Below are positions 7,538-16,960 of a stretch of DNA of 64,000 bases, in pieces (the stretch's first letter is position 1; each line of letters begins with the position of its first letter). A model generated the notes under the pieces. It was not told where the DNA came from and did not search any database. It saw only the letters and a program-made list of their open reading frames with translations. The stretch is taken from positions 21,795 to 85,794 of the forward strand of contig NZ_JAELUC010000005.1 of assembly GCF_016429155.1 (NCBI RefSeq), written 5' to 3'. Both the position numbers and the translations under genes were made by a program. The stretch is from Pedobacter sp. ASV12. GTDB lineage: Bacteria; Bacteroidota; Bacteroidia; Sphingobacteriales; Sphingobacteriaceae.

Positions 7538-9085
7538 ATGCCTGAAGTAGGTTTAAAAAAATGGGTAATTACATTTACCGTGATCACGGCTTCCTTGCTG
7601 GAGCTGATTGATACCACGATTGTAAACGTAGCCATACCCCAAATACAGGGTAACCTGGGCGCTACGCTTGAAGATGTGGCCTGGTTATCTACAGGATACG
7701 CTGTTGCGAACGTTATCGTACTGCCCATGTCGGGTTGGCTGGGTAGCCGCTTTGGCCGAAAAAATTATTTCCTCACCTCGATTATTGTTTTTACCATTGC
7801 TTCTTTCCTCTGCGGCAACGCAACCTCGTTAGAAGAACTGGTGCTTTTCCGTATCCTGCAGGGCTTGGCCGGCGGGGGTTTGATTTCTACCGCACAGGCT
7901 ATTCTTTTAGAAACCTGGCCTAGAGAAGACGTGGGTATTGCCACGGCCTTGTTTGGCTTGGGCGCCGTTGTGGGTCCAACCGTAGGTCCAACCATTGGGG
8001 GCTATATTTTAGAGGTAAGCGACTGGCCTTGGATCTTTTACGTAAACATTCCCGTCGGCATACTGGCCGCCTATTGTACGTACACCTTTGTCAAGGCTAC
8101 GCCTAAAGACGGCAAGGGCCTTCCGGTCGACTGGTGGGGCATTGCCTTGCTGGCTATTGCGGTAGGCAGTTTGCAAACCGTACTGGAAAAAGGCGAGAGC
8201 GAAGATTGGTTTGCCACCCCTTATATCATCGTATTAAGCGTTACTTCCGTACTGGGGCTGCTCTTGTTCATTTGGCGCGAACTGAGTACGAGCCATCCGA
8301 TCGTGAACTTTAAGATTATGCGGCACCGAAGCTTTTCTATCGGCATGTTCACGTCCTTTATTTTGGGCTTTGGTCTGTACGGTTCGGTATTCGTGTTTCC
8401 GGTGTTCTGCCAAAACTTGTTGGGCTTCTCGCCACTCCAAACCGGCGAGCTTTTGTTTCCGGGTGGTTTGTGTACCATTGCCATGATGCCTTTTATCGGT
8501 ATGTTCCTCAAAAAGGGGATTCCGGCACAGTTCATGGCTACCATCGGCATGTTCCTGTTCTTTGTGTTCTGCGATATGTTGAGCAAATCGACCTTGTCAT
8601 CGGGAACCGGACAATTCTTCCTGCCCTTGGTGATCAGGGGTATCGGCATGGCCTTGTTGTTTGTGCCTTTAACCACTTTGGCCATCCAGGATTTGAAAGG
8701 TCCTGAAATTGGACAAGGTTCTGGTTTGAACAACATGATGCGTCAATTGGGTGGTTCGTTCGGTATTGCCGCGCTAACCACTTTGATCCATACCCGTCAA
8801 GGTTTCCACCGAAATAATCTTTTAACCAACGTCAACGAATACAATCCTGCCTTTACCGATCGCCTTAATGGCTTGATCCATACCTTTATGGCGAAAGGCG
8901 CGAGCTTTTTAGATGCCAAATTAATGGCCATGAAAGCCATCGAAGGTGCCGTTGTTAAACAAACGTTGCTGTTAACCTACAGCGATGCCTATTGGGTAGC
9001 TGGCATGATCCTTTTATGTTCAATTCCTTTACTGTACCTGCAGAAGTTCAAAAAGAACGTAGAAGTGCCTACAGATGCCCATTAA
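7538..9085 (+). CDS. EmrB-like drug efflux transporter (MFS, DHA2 family, 14 helices)
   Basis: 515 residues with 13-14 hydrophobic helices. Signature pieces of the DHA2/EmrB family are the first helix ELIDTTIVNVAIPQIQGNLG, the loop GWLGSRFGRKNYFL between helices 2 and 3, and motif C GLGAVVGPTVGPTIGGYI. It is the proton-driven inner-membrane component that would pass drugs or other amphiphilic compounds to the adaptor and TolC-like duct encoded just upstream. Last gene of the operon; a terminator follows within 4 bp. Substrate range cannot be read. Confidence 0.94.
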   Translation: MPEVGLKKWVITFTVITASLLELIDTTIVNVAIPQIQGNLGATLEDVAWLSTGYAVANVIVLPMSGWLGSRFGRKNYFLTSIIVFTIASFLCGNATSLEELVLFRILQGLAGGGLISTAQAILLETWPREDVGIATALFGLGAVVGPTVGPTIGGYILEVSDWPWIFYVNIPVGILAAYCTYTFVKATPKDGKGLPVDWWGIALLAIAVGSLQTVLEKGESEDWFATPYIIVLSVTSVLGLLLFIWRELSTSHPIVNFKIMRHRSFSIGMFTSFILGFGLYGSVFVFPVFCQNLLGFSPLQTGELLFPGGLCTIAMMPFIGMFLKKGIPAQFMATIGMFLFFVFCDMLSKSTLSSGTGQFFLPLVIRGIGMALLFVPLTTLAIQDLKGPEIGQGSGLNNMMRQLGGSFGIAALTTLIHTRQGFHRNNLLTNVNEYNPAFTDRLNGLIHTFMAKGASFLDAKLMAMKAIEGAVVKQTLLLTYSDAYWVAGMILLCSIPLLYLQKFKKNVEVPTDAH

Positions 9086-9088
9086 TAA

Positions 9089-9120
9089 ACAAAGCCGGTC
9101 GATTGACCGGCTTTGTTTTT
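9089..9120 (+). terminator. Terminator of the efflux operon
   Basis: ACAAAGCCGGTC, loop GATT, GACCGGCTTTGT, then TTTT: a perfect 12-bp stem with T-run, directly after the transporter stop codon. Confidence 0.93.
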
Positions 9121-9313
9121 CCCAAAAAATTAACAATTAATTACAAAATTTTTCTTGCGAGAAATCTTGCTGATACTTTTAAAAGATTTGATTAACCTTT
9201 AATAAGATACAAGGTACGGATTTTTTACATAAGTCCAAAATTTATCCTGGTCATCTTTTTCTGATTTCCGATTTTTTTTTGTTCATAAGGTCTAATATGC
9301 GTACCTTTTCAGC

Positions 9314-11899
9314 ATGCAAGCACTTCAACCTACCAGTCAGCGCGAAACAATTTTTAACAACGAAGTTATTTCCCGCTTCGAATTATACAATAGTTTATTC
9401 CTTACCCTTCCTTTTTATAAAGTAAAAGATACGGGCACCTTATTGCCTTTGTTTATCAAAAGTTGCGAAGATGGCGTAAAAAACCACGAAACGCCGCACA
9501 AGCTTATCGAAGAGTTCTTTGCCAAGTATACGCCCAACACCAATCCTCAGGATATCATCGACCTGCTGTTCAGGTTTATCCAGTACATAGAGCGTCAGGT
9601 TGTGCTTTTTGATGCTGTGGAAGACGCTTCTTTCAACAAGCTCAACGTAGCCGACGAGCAGACTTCCTTAAGGGCGCTGTTCCTCAAAGCCAACGACGAT
9701 AAAAAACTGCACCGCAAGGTTGACCACCTGATTGAAGAATTTTCGCTGCGCCTGGTGCTTACCGCCCACCCTACCCAGTTCTATCCGGGCAGTGTGCTGG
9801 CCATTATCAACGACCTGACTACCGCCATCAGAAGCAACGATATCAGCACCATTAACCAGTTGTTGCAGCAGTTGGGCAAAACGCCGTTTTTTAACAAGAA
9901 ATCGCCAACCCCTGTTGATGAGGCCCTGAGCCTCGCCTGGTATCTCGAGAACGTGTTTTACTTTGCCGCCGCCAATATCCAGGCTGGATTGAACCAGCTG
10001 CTGAGCGAATACCATATCGATCCCAAAAAAGTAATCGAACTGGGCTTTTGGCCAGGTGGCGACAGAGACGGCAACCCTAACGTGCACCCCGAAACTACTT
10101 TGCAGGTTTCGCGTATGCTGCGCCAAATCCTGTTCCGTTGCTATTACCGCGATTTCAGAAACCTGAAACGCCGCATCACTTTTAGGGGCGTTGAAGACCA
10201 TATTGCCACCCTGCACGATGTGCTGTACAAAAACGCTTTCGACAGCAATATTGAGCTGAAAGATATTTCGCCATTCATAATCGAAAACCTCAACAAGATT
10301 AAACAAACCCTGGTTAGTGACCACGGTGGCTTGTTTAGCGATTTGGTTGACGATTTGTTGCGCAAGGTAGAACTGTACCGAAGCCATTTTGCCTCGCTCG
10401 ACATCAGGCAAGACAGTCGCATCCTGCGCAAGGTACACGCCTATTGCCGCGAGCAAAAGCCCATTAATTCTTTGTTCAGCAAAGATTACGATCAATTGCC
10501 CGAAGCTGAAAAACTAAAGGCACTTACTTTTAAAAATGCCAAGATCATTTACAGCGGCCAGCAAGACAACCTGATTGAAGATACCCTGCAAACCATTGCC
10601 CAGCTGCAACAGATGCAGGCCGAGAACGGCGAAGAGGCCTGCCATCGTTTCATTATCAGCAATTGCCAACAGGCCAGCGATATTTTGCAGCTGATGGAGC
10701 TGTTTTTATGGAACGGCTGGGAAGCCGAAACGTTGACTATTGATTTTGTGCCTTTGTTCGAAACCGTAAACGATTTGGCAGGTGCCGGCGAGATTATGGA
10801 AGCGCTTTATACACACCCTTTTTACCTACAGCACCTAAAACGCCGCGGAGGCAAGCAAGATATCATGCTAGGTTTCTCTGATAGTACCAAAGATGGCGGT
10901 TATTTAATGGCCAATTGGTCTATTTTTAAGGCCAAAGTGGCCTTAACCAAGGTATCAGAAGAACATAACATTAAATTGGCTTTTTTCGATGGCCGTGGAG
11001 GTCCGCCTGCACGTGGCGGAGGCAAAACCCATCGCTTTTATGCTTCGATGGGCAAGGAAATTGCCAACAAGAACATCCAACTGACCATACAGGGCCAAAC
11101 CATCAGTTCGCAATACGGTTCGGTAGATAGTGCGGCATTTAATATCGAGCAATTAATCAATGCGGGTATCTCTTCAGGCGTAAAAGAAAAACACAATGTA
11201 TTGCTAGATAAAGCCAACTACACCATTTTAGACAGCATGGCCAAAGACAGCTACGATGCCTTTTTGGCTTTGCGTCAGCATCCTTTGTTTTTGCCTTATC
11301 TCGAAACCCTCTCGCCGTTGAGCCTCTTGTCTAAAATCACCATCAGCAGCAGGCCTGTCAAAAGAAATGGCGGCGAAGCCCTCAAACTCGACGATTTAAG
11401 GGCCATCAGCTTCGTAACTTCCTGGAGCCAGCTGAAACAGAACATCCCGGGATTTTATGGCGTGGGAACGGCTTTGAAAAACCAGGAAGATGCCGGAAAC
11501 TGGGAACAGGTCAAAAACACTTATCAGGAATCGGGCTATTTCAAAACAATTGTCGACAACTGTATGATGTCTATGAGCAAATCTGATTTTGCCATTACCG
11601 CCTATTTGGCCAAAGACAAAAAATTCGGCGAATTTTGGAAAGTGCTGCACAACGAATTCGAATTGAGCAAGAAAATGCTCATCAAACTTTCGGGCCACCA
11701 TGCCTTGATGGAGAATTATCCCGTTGAGAAGCGTTCTATCGCCATTAGAGAGAAGATTATACTGCCATTGGTGCTGATCCAGCATTTTGCCCTAGAGAAG
11801 CTCCAGCACGACCTAAACGACGAAAAAAGGCAAGCCTACGAAAAGCTGGCCATCCGTACGGTTTATGGTATTGTAAACGCAGGACGGAATTTGGCCTAA
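9314..11899 (+). CDS. ppc: Phosphoenolpyruvate carboxylase
   Basis: 861 residues, close to the usual 880-930. Makes oxaloacetate from PEP and bicarbonate to refill the TCA cycle. Visible active-site blocks: LVLTAHPTQ (catalytic His), GFWPGGDRDGNPNV, LGFSDSTKDGGYLMANW and the flexible loop FDGRGGPPARGGGKTH; the C-terminus NAGRNLA matches the conserved family end. The loop reads GRGGPPARGGG rather than the enterobacterial GRGGSIGRGGA. It has its own transcription unit: the preceding 190 bp are AT-rich with no gene. No clear -33/-7 pair was found there. Confidence 0.96.
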   Translation: MQALQPTSQRETIFNNEVISRFELYNSLFLTLPFYKVKDTGTLLPLFIKSCEDGVKNHETPHKLIEEFFAKYTPNTNPQDIIDLLFRFIQYIERQVVLFDAVEDASFNKLNVADEQTSLRALFLKANDDKKLHRKVDHLIEEFSLRLVLTAHPTQFYPGSVLAIINDLTTAIRSNDISTINQLLQQLGKTPFFNKKSPTPVDEALSLAWYLENVFYFAAANIQAGLNQLLSEYHIDPKKVIELGFWPGGDRDGNPNVHPETTLQVSRMLRQILFRCYYRDFRNLKRRITFRGVEDHIATLHDVLYKNAFDSNIELKDISPFIIENLNKIKQTLVSDHGGLFSDLVDDLLRKVELYRSHFASLDIRQDSRILRKVHAYCREQKPINSLFSKDYDQLPEAEKLKALTFKNAKIIYSGQQDNLIEDTLQTIAQLQQMQAENGEEACHRFIISNCQQASDILQLMELFLWNGWEAETLTIDFVPLFETVNDLAGAGEIMEALYTHPFYLQHLKRRGGKQDIMLGFSDSTKDGGYLMANWSIFKAKVALTKVSEEHNIKLAFFDGRGGPPARGGGKTHRFYASMGKEIANKNIQLTIQGQTISSQYGSVDSAAFNIEQLINAGISSGVKEKHNVLLDKANYTILDSMAKDSYDAFLALRQHPLFLPYLETLSPLSLLSKITISSRPVKRNGGEALKLDDLRAISFVTSWSQLKQNIPGFYGVGTALKNQEDAGNWEQVKNTYQESGYFKTIVDNCMMSMSKSDFAITAYLAKDKKFGEFWKVLHNEFELSKKMLIKLSGHHALMENYPVEKRSIAIREKIILPLVLIQHFALEKLQHDLNDEKRQAYEKLAIRTVYGIVNAGRNLA

Positions 11900-12083
11900 T
11901 TTGAGGTGGATGTAGGGAAGGCCGAGGGCGGGAAGGTCTATAAAGAAAGACACCAACAATTAAAGCCAACATGGCGAAGCCTTCAAGACTTCTTAAACGC
12001 CCTAGTGCAAGTTTCAACAACAAAGCAAACCGTAACAATAAGTTAGTAAATTTATCTTATAGTTAACCTAAAACTATAAACTG

Positions 12084-12389
12084 ATGAAACCCTACAAATT
12101 TTTGATCGCCGTTGTGCTATTGCTTTTATGCCTAACCGATATTGCCTGGTGGTTTACGATTACCGATCGCGAGATAAGCTATGAAGCGATGCAGGCCTCT
12201 TATCTTTCTATTTTTCCGCCATTTTTACAAAGCCTCTCCTTACTTACCTGGCTCATGATAGCCTTCCTGGTTATCGCAGCTGTGTTTTTTATGCAGTCGA
12301 GAAAAGAGAAAGGCCTAAAACTCGTAGCCAATGGCGGTATGATCTTGAGCTTTATCCTGGCCTTTTGGCAATTGTTTTCGCTCATGTAG
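12084..12389 (+). CDS. Small three-helix membrane protein, unknown function
   Basis: 101 residues with three hydrophobic segments (about 5-25, 52-72, 82-100) and a short charged loop (SRKEKGLK) between the last two. No domain was recognised. It lies 36 bp upstream of the acetyltransferase gene on the same strand and may be co-transcribed with it. Base composition matches the neighbours, so it looks like a resident gene. Confidence 0.6.
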   Translation: MKPYKFLIAVVLLLLCLTDIAWWFTITDREISYEAMQASYLSIFPPFLQSLSLLTWLMIAFLVIAAVFFMQSRKEKGLKLVANGGMILSFILAFWQLFSLM

Positions 12390-12425
12390 CTTTAAGCCCG
12401 TATCTTTATGGGACAAGCCTAAATC

Positions 12426-12878
12426 ATGGAACTGAACTGGACCTATAAAAATTTTGACGACTTAAGCACCGCCGAACTATATGCCATTTTACAACTGCGA
12501 AGTGAAGTTTTTGTGGTTGAACAAAATTGCGTTTACCTCGACCTTGACAACAAGGATAAAAAATCAATCCATTTAATGGCTTGGCAGGACGATGATTTGG
12601 TGGCTTACACGCGTTTGGTGCCTCCCGGTGTTTCTTTTGCCGAAGCCAGCATTGGCCGGGTAGTTACTTCGCCACGCCATAGGGGCACGGGCGTTGGCAT
12701 CAAGCTGATGCAAAAAAGCATTGCGCATTGCCTAGCCACTTACCAAACCCAAAGCATCAAAATCGGCGCACAGCTTTATCTTCAAAAATTCTACACTAAC
12801 CTGGGCTTTGTGCAAAGCAGCGAGCCATACGATGAAGATGGCATTCCACATATTGAAATGATCCTTTCAATGGCTTAA
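12426..12878 (+). CDS. ElaA-family GNAT N-acetyltransferase
   Basis: 150 residues. Matches the ElaA type of GNAT acetyltransferases: LYAILQLRSEVFVVEQNCVYLDLDNKD near the start, the acetyl-CoA pyrophosphate-binding stretch IGRVVTSPRHRGTGVGIKLM (R/Q-x-x-G-x-G/A in the form RHRGTGVG) and the C-terminal KFYTNLGFVQSSEPYDEDGIPHIEM. These proteins transfer an acetyl group from acetyl-CoA to an unidentified amine. Cytoplasmic, no signal peptide. Confidence 0.9.
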   Translation: MELNWTYKNFDDLSTAELYAILQLRSEVFVVEQNCVYLDLDNKDKKSIHLMAWQDDDLVAYTRLVPPGVSFAEASIGRVVTSPRHRGTGVGIKLMQKSIAHCLATYQTQSIKIGAQLYLQKFYTNLGFVQSSEPYDEDGIPHIEMILSMA

Positions 12879-13017
12879 CCCTTTCGATCAGCGTTTTTAA
12901 ACGATGTAACCTCCCTCACCGTTAAAATCCCTGGCCTTTTGTTGGTATTTTTCGCCAACGGTTTAAATAGCCCTCTGCCGCTTGTTGGTGATGAACACCA
13001 ATCTGTACGGCGCGCAT

Positions 13018-13050
13018 AAAAAAGGTCCAATCCTTGCGGATCGGACCTTT
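13018..13050 (-). terminator. Terminator of the peroxiredoxin-thioredoxin operon
   Basis: On the minus strand, AAAGGTCC-G-ATCC, loop GCAA, GGAT-T-GGACCTTT followed by T-run. One G-T wobble interrupts a 13-bp stem. Lies 20 bp after the DUF6952 stop. Confidence 0.88.
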
Positions 13051-13070
13051 ACGGGACAATACAAAAATCT

Positions 13071-13319
13071 TTATTTGTCTATAGATCCCATTACACGTTG
13101 TGCAAAGGCATTTAGGGCATCTTTTTCGGCCATGCCTCCTTTTACCTGTGCATGTACTTCGAGTGCGCCACAAATATTGGTGATCAGTTCGCCCGCCACA
13201 TCAATCTCTGCTTCGTGTACGCCCCTAAACTCGCAGAAAGCTTCTAGTACTTCTAGGGTAGCCTCCAACTGTTCAGGGCTGCTGCTTTGAAACAGCTGTC
13301 TTATCACTGGAACTTTCAT
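13071..13319 (-). CDS. DUF6952 family small protein
   Basis: 82 residues, acidic, predicted all-helical (ATLEVLEAFCEFRGVHEAEIDVAGELITNICGALEVH, then GMAEKDALNAFAQRVMGSIDK). It matches the small DUF6952 family that in Bacteroidota travels with a thioredoxin-like gene and a peroxiredoxin; I recall the family from that context rather than from any known activity. Third gene of the operon, 6 bp after the thioredoxin stop, before a strong terminator. A helper role in peroxide defence is inference from the company it keeps. Confidence 0.72.
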   Translation of the reverse strand: MKVPVIRQLFQSSSPEQLEATLEVLEAFCEFRGVHEAEIDVAGELITNICGALEVHAQVKGGMAEKDALNAFAQRVMGSIDK

Positions 13320-13325
13320 CTCTCC

Positions 13326-13634
13326 TTATTTTATCTTGTCGAACAACTCGGTTAAAACTTCCGCTTTATTGGTTTGTACCTGCCCTACCAAAGCTCCGCC
13401 ATCAAAGGCTGCGAAAGTTGGCAAGTTATCTACATTGGCCAATTTGCGCGAGTCTGGTAGTTTTTCAGCATCAACAATCAAAAAAGCAACGTCTTCGTTT
13501 TCGGCCGCCAATTTTTTAAACTTAGGTTTCATGATCCTGCAGTTGCCGCACCAAGATGCCGCATACTGAACCATCACCTTTTTGTTGTCGGCTACGTATT
13601 GCTGCAAATTATCTTCTGTTAATTCTAAAAACAT
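13326..13634 (-). CDS. Thioredoxin-family protein
   Basis: 102 residues, a complete thioredoxin fold. The redox site is WCGNC (CxxC) and the cis-proline is in NLPTFAAF. No signal peptide, so cytoplasmic. It lies 15 bp downstream of the 2-Cys peroxiredoxin and 6 bp upstream of the DUF6952 gene, all on one strand; the likely job is to reduce that peroxiredoxin. The CGNC centre differs from the classical CGPC and should change the redox potential. Confidence 0.9.
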   Translation of the reverse strand: MFLELTEDNLQQYVADNKKVMVQYAASWCGNCRIMKPKFKKLAAENEDVAFLIVDAEKLPDSRKLANVDNLPTFAAFDGGALVGQVQTNKAEVLTELFDKIK

Positions 13635-13649
13635 GTGATCTGATTTAAA

Positions 13650-14282
13650 TTAGTTAGCGCTTAAGTACTCGGCTACGCCAGTTCTGTTGGCGTTCATGGC
13701 TTGCTTGCCTTCTTCCCAGTTTGCCGGACAAACCTCGCCGTGTTTTTGTACGTGGCTATAAGCATCAATCAAACGCAGATACTCTCTAACGTTTCTGCCC
13801 AATGGCATATCGTTTACGCTTTCGTGGAATACTTTACCAGTTTCGTCGATCAGGTAAGTAGCTCTATAAGTTACGTTCGAGCCTGAATAGGTTTCGTTGC
13901 CTTCTTCATCGAACTCTACCTCTTGATCTAAAATACCCAAGATGTTGGCCAAATGCCTGTGGGTATCGGCCAAAAGCGGATAGGTTACGCCTTCGATACC
14001 GCCATTGTCTTTTGCGGTATTTAACCAGGCAAAGTGCACTTCGTTGGTGTCGCATGAAGCGCCAACTACCATGGTGTTTCTGCTTTCGAACTCAGGCAAA
14101 GCCGCTTGGAAAGCATGTAGTTCTGTAGGGCAAACAAAAGTAAAATCTTTAGGATACCAGAATAATAAAATCTTGGTTTGTTTATTTACCGCTTCTTCAA
14201 ATAAGTTGATCTTTAAATCGTCTCCCATTTCTGAGATTGCATCGATACTAACGCTCGGGAATTTTTTACCTACTATTGCCAT
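13650..14282 (-). CDS. 2-Cys peroxiredoxin (AhpC/Prx1 type)
   Basis: 210 residues. Peroxidatic cysteine in DFTFVCPTE (about residue 51) and resolving cysteine in HGEVCPANW near the C-terminus, so a typical 2-Cys enzyme. It reduces hydrogen peroxide and organic hydroperoxides to water and alcohols, then is recycled by a disulfide reductase, probably the thioredoxin encoded next. First gene of a three-gene operon with a Bacteroidota -7 box upstream. No ahpF-like reductase is nearby. Confidence 0.95.
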   Translation of the reverse strand: MAIVGKKFPSVSIDAISEMGDDLKINLFEEAVNKQTKILLFWYPKDFTFVCPTELHAFQAALPEFESRNTMVVGASCDTNEVHFAWLNTAKDNGGIEGVTYPLLADTHRHLANILGILDQEVEFDEEGNETYSGSNVTYRATYLIDETGKVFHESVNDMPLGRNVREYLRLIDAYSHVQKHGEVCPANWEEGKQAMNANRTGVAEYLSAN

Positions 14283-14313
14283 AATTTTTGGTTTTTTCTA
14301 AAATTTGATGGCG

Positions 14314-14345
14314 CAAAGGTACGGCTATTCGGCTTCAAAAACAAC
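14314..14345 (-). promoter_or_regulatory. Promoter of the peroxiredoxin operon
   Basis: Minus strand: TACCTTTG at 14321-14314 is an exact -7 box; GTTG at 14345-14342 is a near-match to the TTTG -33 element with a 20-bp spacer. The ATG at 14282 is 31 bp downstream. Confidence 0.6.
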
Positions 14346-14375
14346 CAAGTTCGGCTTATTGTACATCTATAATAT

Positions 14376-14410
14376 TGATGGCCATATAGAGAGAAACTAT
14401 ATGGCCATCA
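14376..14410. repeat. Perfect 14-bp inverted repeat upstream of the peroxiredoxin operon
   Basis: Arms TGATGGCCATATAG (14376-14389) and CTATATGGCCATCA (14397-14410), 7-base loop. There is no T-run on either strand, so it is not a standard terminator. It lies between the S9 peptidase 3' end and the peroxiredoxin promoter, both on the minus strand. It could be an mRNA-stabilising 3' hairpin or a regulator site. Confidence 0.7.
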
Positions 14411-14515
14411 TAACAAATTAGAGCCTATCTATTTTTTCAAAATGCCATTTGAAGTACAAACAATCTATCGGCATTTTCTTCCCCTGCCTATTCCAAAAGA
14501 GACAGAAGGTGAGGA

Positions 14516-16912
14516 TTATTTCTTCAACGTGCTTTCAAACAGCTTGAAAATACGTTTGTATTCGTCGGTCCAGCTGCTCGGCTCAACAAAGCCATGATCT
14601 TCTACCGGATAAACCGCCAGCTCCCAATTGTCTTTACCCAACTCGATCAGGCGTTGGCTCAGGCGAACAATATCCTGAAAATGTACGTTTACGTCAACCA
14701 TGCCATGCAACATTACCAAATCGCCTTTCAATTTGTCGGCGTAGTAAATCGGCGAGCTGCGCTTGTAGGCCTTTGGATCGTTGAAAGGTTCGTTCAGGAT
14801 GTTTGCGGTATAACCATGATTGTAATGCGCCCAGTCTGTAACCGAACGCAAGGCCGCCCCTGCCGAGAAAACCTCCGGCTCCTTAAACATGCCCATTAAG
14901 GTGATGAAACCTCCATACGAGCCTCCGTACAGGCCTACATGCTTAGGATTGACGCCATACTTTTCTACCAGCATCTTCACGCCGTCTACCTGGTCGGTTA
15001 AATCCTTGCCGCCCATGTTGCGGTAAATACCCGTGCGGTGATCACGGCCATAGCCCGAACTTGCGGTATAATCGATATCAATTACCGTATAGCCATTATC
15101 GGCCAACAGGTTATTGAACATGTATTCGCGGAAATATTGGCTCCACCAGTAATGCACGTTCTGTAAATAACCTGCGCCATGCACAAATACCACTGCTGGC
15201 TTGTTAGGATGCGGATTGGTGGCTGGATACACCCTGGCATACACGTCGGCACCATAACGGTTCTTAAACGAAACCAGATCTGGCTGGCGCCATTTGTAGC
15301 TGTCGAATTCGGCACTTGTTGATTTGGTGATCTGTACCGCCTTGGCGCCTGGTTTGTTTGGCTGGATGTACAGTTCCCAAGGCTTGTCCATGTAAGAATA
15401 GTTGATGGCAATCCATTTTTCATCAGGCGACATGGTAATCTCGTTGCCACCTTTCATCGAGGTAAGCTGCACCAAATCGCCACCATTTACGCTCAGCTTA
15501 TAGAAATGGGTAATGCCCGGGTGTTCTTTGTTGGCTGTGATGTAAAAAGTGGTTTTATCTTTCGAAAGGTCAACGCGCTGCACTTCCCACTTGCCAGAAG
15601 TGAGCTGCTTTTTCTCGCCCGTGGCCACGTTGAATGTATACAGGTGCGAATAGCCCGTCGCTTCGCTTTGGAAATAGAAGCGGTTGTTGTCTATCCATTG
15701 GATGCCGCGGCCTATGCCTGGCCCGCCGATCCAGGCTTCGTCGCGCTGACGATCAATGATGCTCACGCTACCGGTGGCGGCATCGAGTTTCAAAATCCAA
15801 AGGTCTTTGTTGTCTTGCGCATCGGCCACAATAACTGCGGTAGAACCTGTTTCGTTCCAGATTGGCGCGCTCAAACTCACTTTACGGTCTTCATTCTTTT
15901 TGGTGCGCTCCTCCAGTTCTTTAGGATAATCCTTTACATAATCAGGTAAATCTTTAATGCCTGGTATTTGAGCGGTTTTTATCGTATAAACACTGTCTTT
16001 ATCGGTGTTGTAGATAAAAGTTTCCGATACATTAAGATTTTCGCCCACCTTGGTGCGCCCCGGAATATCTTCGGTATAGCCTGAAGCAGTAACATAGTTG
16101 GGCACAATGGTGTTGTGGTTGGTGGTTGGCGTAGTTAGGCGATAACTTACGTATTTGCCATCGGGACTTACCACAATGGCCGAAAGGAATTTATCGTCTA
16201 AGTAAACTGGTTTCATAACGCGCTGGCTGGCATCGGCACCACCAAAAGCACGACGTGGCCCGCCTCCGTTAAACCCTCCCCTTGGGCCTTGCTTGTTTCT
16301 TTTTTTGATGATGTCGAACAAGTCAGTCTGCTCGTTTCTGAGCCAGGTATCCTGAACGCTTGGTGCCGTACTGCCTGGTGTGCTACCCGGTGCACCAGGC
16401 CCTGGCCTTTTGCCTTTCACAAAATTGGTAAGCTGCTTCAGTTCGTTCGTTGCCATGTTGAGCTGGAACATATTGTCGCCACGCTGAAACACCACATCGT
16501 TGTTGTACAGAAAACGGGCGCCATTTTCACGCTCTACCGTGTTGGTCAGCCTCGATTCCTTTTTGGTTTTGAAGTTATAGAAATAGATGTCGCCACCCTT
16601 TTCAGACAAGCCCAGCGACTTGTCTTTGTTGTAGGCATAATTGGTCTCGGCCGCTTTTTCGGCCGCGTTGTCTTCGGTAGGCTCTGGCTTGTTGGTTAAT
16701 ACGCTGACCTTATAAGGCTGGTCTTTTTCCTTGTTTTCGGGATTCCAGCTAAAGAAAACGGTTTTGCTATCGGCCGACCAGCGGTAATTGCTGGGCGAAG
16801 TGCCCATCCATTTAGGATCGCGCATGATTTTTTGCACGGTTAACGGCGCCAATTGCTGTGCCTGCGCGATGGCCGCGCCCGATAGTAAAAAGAATACGAA
16901 GTACTTTTTCAT
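14516..16912 (-). CDS. Exported S9 family prolyl oligopeptidase / dipeptidyl peptidase
   Basis: 798 residues from the ATG at 16912 (MKKYFVFFLL), which begins a signal peptide cut after IAQAQ; a TTG seven codons earlier is rejected. A long beta-propeller region (about 30-520) precedes an alpha/beta-hydrolase domain. The catalytic Ser is in GLYGGSYGGF, the Asp in LHGMVDVNVHFQD and the His in VEDHGF. Such enzymes release dipeptides or cleave after proline in short peptides in the periplasm. A proline/glycine-rich insert (GKRPGPGAPGSTPG, then RGGFNGGGPRRAFGG) lies in the propeller part. It follows two M14 peptidase genes on the same strand, 48 bp after the nearer. Confidence 0.93.
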   Translation of the reverse strand: MKKYFVFFLLSGAAIAQAQQLAPLTVQKIMRDPKWMGTSPSNYRWSADSKTVFFSWNPENKEKDQPYKVSVLTNKPEPTEDNAAEKAAETNYAYNKDKSLGLSEKGGDIYFYNFKTKKESRLTNTVERENGARFLYNNDVVFQRGDNMFQLNMATNELKQLTNFVKGKRPGPGAPGSTPGSTAPSVQDTWLRNEQTDLFDIIKKRNKQGPRGGFNGGGPRRAFGGADASQRVMKPVYLDDKFLSAIVVSPDGKYVSYRLTTPTTNHNTIVPNYVTASGYTEDIPGRTKVGENLNVSETFIYNTDKDSVYTIKTAQIPGIKDLPDYVKDYPKELEERTKKNEDRKVSLSAPIWNETGSTAVIVADAQDNKDLWILKLDAATGSVSIIDRQRDEAWIGGPGIGRGIQWIDNNRFYFQSEATGYSHLYTFNVATGEKKQLTSGKWEVQRVDLSKDKTTFYITANKEHPGITHFYKLSVNGGDLVQLTSMKGGNEITMSPDEKWIAINYSYMDKPWELYIQPNKPGAKAVQITKSTSAEFDSYKWRQPDLVSFKNRYGADVYARVYPATNPHPNKPAVVFVHGAGYLQNVHYWWSQYFREYMFNNLLADNGYTVIDIDYTASSGYGRDHRTGIYRNMGGKDLTDQVDGVKMLVEKYGVNPKHVGLYGGSYGGFITLMGMFKEPEVFSAGAALRSVTDWAHYNHGYTANILNEPFNDPKAYKRSSPIYYADKLKGDLVMLHGMVDVNVHFQDIVRLSQRLIELGKDNWELAVYPVEDHGFVEPSSWTDEYKRIFKLFESTLKK

Positions 16913-16960
16913 TTTTATTTTTTTGTGCCCCAAGCCGAACTTAACCTGGGGCGTTGATGC

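Noticed and set aside
9668..10495. 275-residue minus-strand ORF opposite ppc
   Set aside because: Antisense shadow of a clear enzyme; no domain, no start context.
11900..12083. Small gene between ppc and the membrane protein
   Set aside because: Only a minus-strand shadow frame running into ppc; no start or motif.
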